Below, piece after piece: positions 62,712-64,000 of a stretch of 64,000 nucleotides of DNA; the first letter of the stretch is position 1; each line of letters begins with the position of its first letter. Origin of the DNA: Falsiroseomonas tokyonensis (GTDB lineage: Bacteria; Pseudomonadota; Alphaproteobacteria; Acetobacterales; Acetobacteraceae); contig NZ_JAFNJS010000002.1 of NCBI RefSeq assembly GCF_019024325.1, positions 832,998-896,997 of the forward strand, in the 5' to 3' direction. The notes beneath the pieces were generated by a model, which saw only the letters and a list, made by a program, of their open reading frames with translations, had not been told where the DNA came from and did no database searches. The translations under genes were made by a program, and so were the position numbers.

Positions 62712-62966
62712 TCATCGCTGCAGCGGCAGTCTGGCGCCTTCGCCACCCCGCCTAGTCCTAGATTGCCGCATCCGATGCGTTTCTGTCATCTCGGCGGCGC
62801 GCTGGCGGGGGAGGCCGATCTCGGTAAGGGTGGCGCGAGTGTCCGAAGCGCGGACACTCGCCTGCACGCCCTTGCCATGCTCGGCCTGCGTCGCGACCTC
62901 GCCCCGCTCCTGCGCCGCCTTCAGCTCTGCACCAATGCGAGCTTCGGCCAGCAGCAGGTGGTGGAC
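62712..62966 (-). pseudogene. Remnant of a phage/plasmid ParB-like or replication-associated gene
   Basis: On the minus strand an open frame without an ATG encodes LLLAEARIGAELKAAQERGE, then VATQAEHGKGVQASVRASDT, then TLTEIGLPRQRAAEM before running into unrelated residues and a stop. This order (KxAE-type helix, GEVAT, then TLxEIGxxRxxxxEM) resembles small phage-encoded DNA-modification or ParB-adjacent proteins. The 5' end is cut by a terminator and no start codon is present, so it is a fragment. An 11-bp inverted repeat (62835-62861) lies inside. Confidence 0.55.
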
Positions 62967-62969
62967 ATG

Positions 62970-62999
62970 AAAAACCCCGGCGCGGTTTCCCGGCCGGGG
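62970..62999 (-). terminator. Rho-independent terminator of the 63028-63396 gene
   Basis: On the minus strand the stem CCCCGGC/GCCGGGG (62999-62993 with 62981-62975, 11-base loop) is followed by TTTTT (62974-62970). It lies 28 bases after the minus-strand stop at 63028. Confidence 0.8.
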
Positions 63000-63027
63000 C
63001 TGGTGGTGGTGGTGCGGGTGGTGCTGG

Positions 63028-63396
63028 TCAGGCGGTCGCAGGACCGAATAGGCGCATCATGTCGTTGAGCACATCAGTGGCCCAGGGCTCGCTCTCGCCA
63101 GCCTTGGCTCGCACATGGGCGATGCGCGCCTTCGCCATGACGCCGGCCAGGCCCGCGGGCTGGATGCCGTCGATCTTGGCTTCAAGCTCCTGAACCCGGT
63201 GCCACAGCGGGTCATCCACGGCTTCCAGCTTGCCGCTATCCGCGTTGTAGGCATCGACGGCCGCCTGATAGGTGGCGCACAGGCGCACCAGCTCGGCATC
63301 GGCTTCCCGGGTGCTGGCGAGCGCCGCCCGGATCGCAGCGTCGGCAGGCACCATCTCGCCAGCCGTAATCGTGGTGGTAGGTTGGTTGATAGCCAT
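63028..63396 (-). CDS. Small helical protein, probable phage gene
   Basis: This 122-residue soluble protein of unknown function is mainly helical: AAIRAALASTREADAELVRL, YQAAVDAYNADSGK and VQELEAKIDGIQ suggest a coiled-coil. It ends LNDMMRLFGPATA. Several phage and prophage genomes encode similar short helical proteins of no known role. ATG 63396 is preferred, with GGAG nine bases upstream; ATG 63411 is possible. A terminator follows. Confidence 0.6.
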   Translation of the reverse strand: MAINQPTTTITAGEMVPADAAIRAALASTREADAELVRLCATYQAAVDAYNADSGKLEAVDDPLWHRVQELEAKIDGIQPAGLAGVMAKARIAHVRAKAGESEPWATDVLNDMMRLFGPATA

Positions 63397-63535
63397 CGGT
63401 CGCGTCTCCATAGGACTGCGGTTGGTGGTCAGGCCGGGCGGCGGTGCTGGTAACACCTCGCTCGGCCGCCCTTACCGTTACGCAATCTTGCGCCCTGTGC
63501 AATTGCCTATTTGGCGTGCGTGCCGGGGACTGCGA

Positions 63536-63748
63536 TCACCTCGCGCTAAGAGCGCGGTCTTTCCGCTTTGGCAGCGGCGCCAGGTTCAGCGCGACCAGCA
63601 CCCCGTCCGACAATTCGCCAGCCGCGTGAAGCATCTGCGCGGCATGTTCCCAGCTCTCGGCGCCGGCCACGATGGCGCGGCGGCGCGCTTCATCCTGCCG
63701 CCACTGCCTCGCCAGTGCATCCCGGTCGGTCTGGATTGGGTCGCTCAC
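63536..63748 (-). CDS. Small unrecognised protein coupled to the GcrA-like gene
   Basis: This 70-residue protein of unknown function is soluble and helical (RQWRQDEARRRAIVAG, SWEHAAQMLHAAGELSD). The start is GTG 63748, whose bases overlap the stop of the upstream GcrA-like gene (GTGA), so it is translationally coupled to it. Short length lowers confidence, but the overlap and codon use favour a real gene. Confidence 0.55.
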   Translation of the reverse strand: MSDPIQTDRDALARQWRQDEARRRAIVAGAESWEHAAQMLHAAGELSDGVLVALNLAPLPKRKDRALSAR

Positions 63749-64000
63749 GCGGCCATCTCCATGGTGAGAAGGCTCCGCCGAGCTGGCGCTTTCGGCTCGG
63801 CCGGCGACGGGGCGCTGGGAAACAATTCCTTGGCGAATAGGCGGCGCCACGGCTCGGCCTCGGCCGGCGCCGCCTTGTTCCACCGCTCGCCAGGCCGGAG
63901 GTAGGCCGCGGCGTGATGCTCGGCGCAGTAGGACCGCCCTGCCGTGGCAGGCTCGCCGCAGAACCGCAGCGCGGCGACGGGCGGGCGGGGGCCATCCGGC
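63745..64000 (-). CDS. GcrA-family cell-cycle regulator, C-terminal part (5' end outside window)
   Basis: The minus-strand frame is open from the right edge to a stop at 63745. The visible 84 residues contain [20 protein letters not shown], the zinc-like Cys/His block (C-x10-C-x2-H) that ends GcrA proteins, followed by YLRPGERW and a basic tail ending LLTMEMAA. GcrA regulators bind methylated GANTC sites with sigma-70. Phage-borne copies are common, and this one lies in a probable prophage. The N-terminal HTH is outside the window. Confidence 0.8.
   Translation of the reverse strand, partial: PDGPRPPVAALRFCGEPATAGRSYCAEHHAAAYLRPGERWNKAAPAEAEPWRRLFAKELFPSAPSPAEPKAPARRSLLTMEMAA

Overview
The window looks like chromosomal DNA of a very GC-rich alphaproteobacterium, most probably a Roseomonas-like member of the Acetobacteraceae. 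This is an inference from several signs: two orphan Bug-type solute receptors; the dusB-ntrB-ntrC-ntrY-ntrX-dat-hfq-hflX gene order; a free-standing NDUFS4-like complex I subunit; a fused IspDF enzyme; and a GcrA-like protein at the right edge. Genes are dense and many overlap by 1-8 bases, so translational coupling is common.

Region 1 (1-8.4 kb) is catabolic. It holds a cytosine-deaminase-like amidohydrolase cut by the left edge, a 2-hydroxyacid dehydrogenase, two Bug receptors and a pair of AhpD/CMD-fold proteins. It also holds an unusual single-chain nitrile hydratase/thiocyanate hydrolase-like protein with a histidine-rich linker, facing an isochorismatase-type amidase, then a SugE/Gdx exporter and a DUF4239 membrane protein. 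Region 2 (8.5-16.6 kb) is mixed: NDUFS4-like protein, tRNA-Arg, an H-NS-like protein with a candidate operator, a peroxiredoxin-cysK-cysE operon, a crotonase and a thiolase.

Region 3 (16.5-32.2 kb) is core regulation: a chemoreceptor, ispDF, and the nitrogen two-component cluster ntrBC/ntrYX running into dat, a HAD phosphatase, hfq, hflX, an inositol-phosphatase-like gene and greB. Region 4 (32.2-34.6 kb) is a compact stress module. An ECF sigma factor, a membrane protein that is probably its anti-sigma factor, and a periplasmic Metal_resist-like protein are divergent from three small exported proteins. Both sides carry the same two-block promoter motif with identical spacing, which predicts one autoregulated regulon.

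Region 5 (34.7-48.3 kb) contains pirin, a TPR-radical SAM-SPASM protein, mazG, then a housekeeping run on the minus strand: a PhnP-like hydrolase, TatD, metG, holB, tmk, a D,D-carboxypeptidase, RlpA and MltB. A Tat-exported amidohydrolase follows, and a LysR regulator lies beyond it. Region 6 (49.7-61.4 kb) is a surface-polysaccharide locus: an LpxR-like lipid A deacylase, then a tightly overlapping operon of glycosyltransferase, TPR-KpsM fusion, KpsT, KpsE, FkbM methyltransferase and a 1014-residue sulfotransferase/methyltransferase, with a second glycosyltransferase facing away.

Region 7 (61.4-64 kb) begins at tRNA-Ser. Sparse coding, small unknown proteins, a gene remnant and a GcrA homologue suggest the end of an integrated prophage or genomic island; no integrase is visible. 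No CRISPR array, rRNA or complete insertion sequence was seen.
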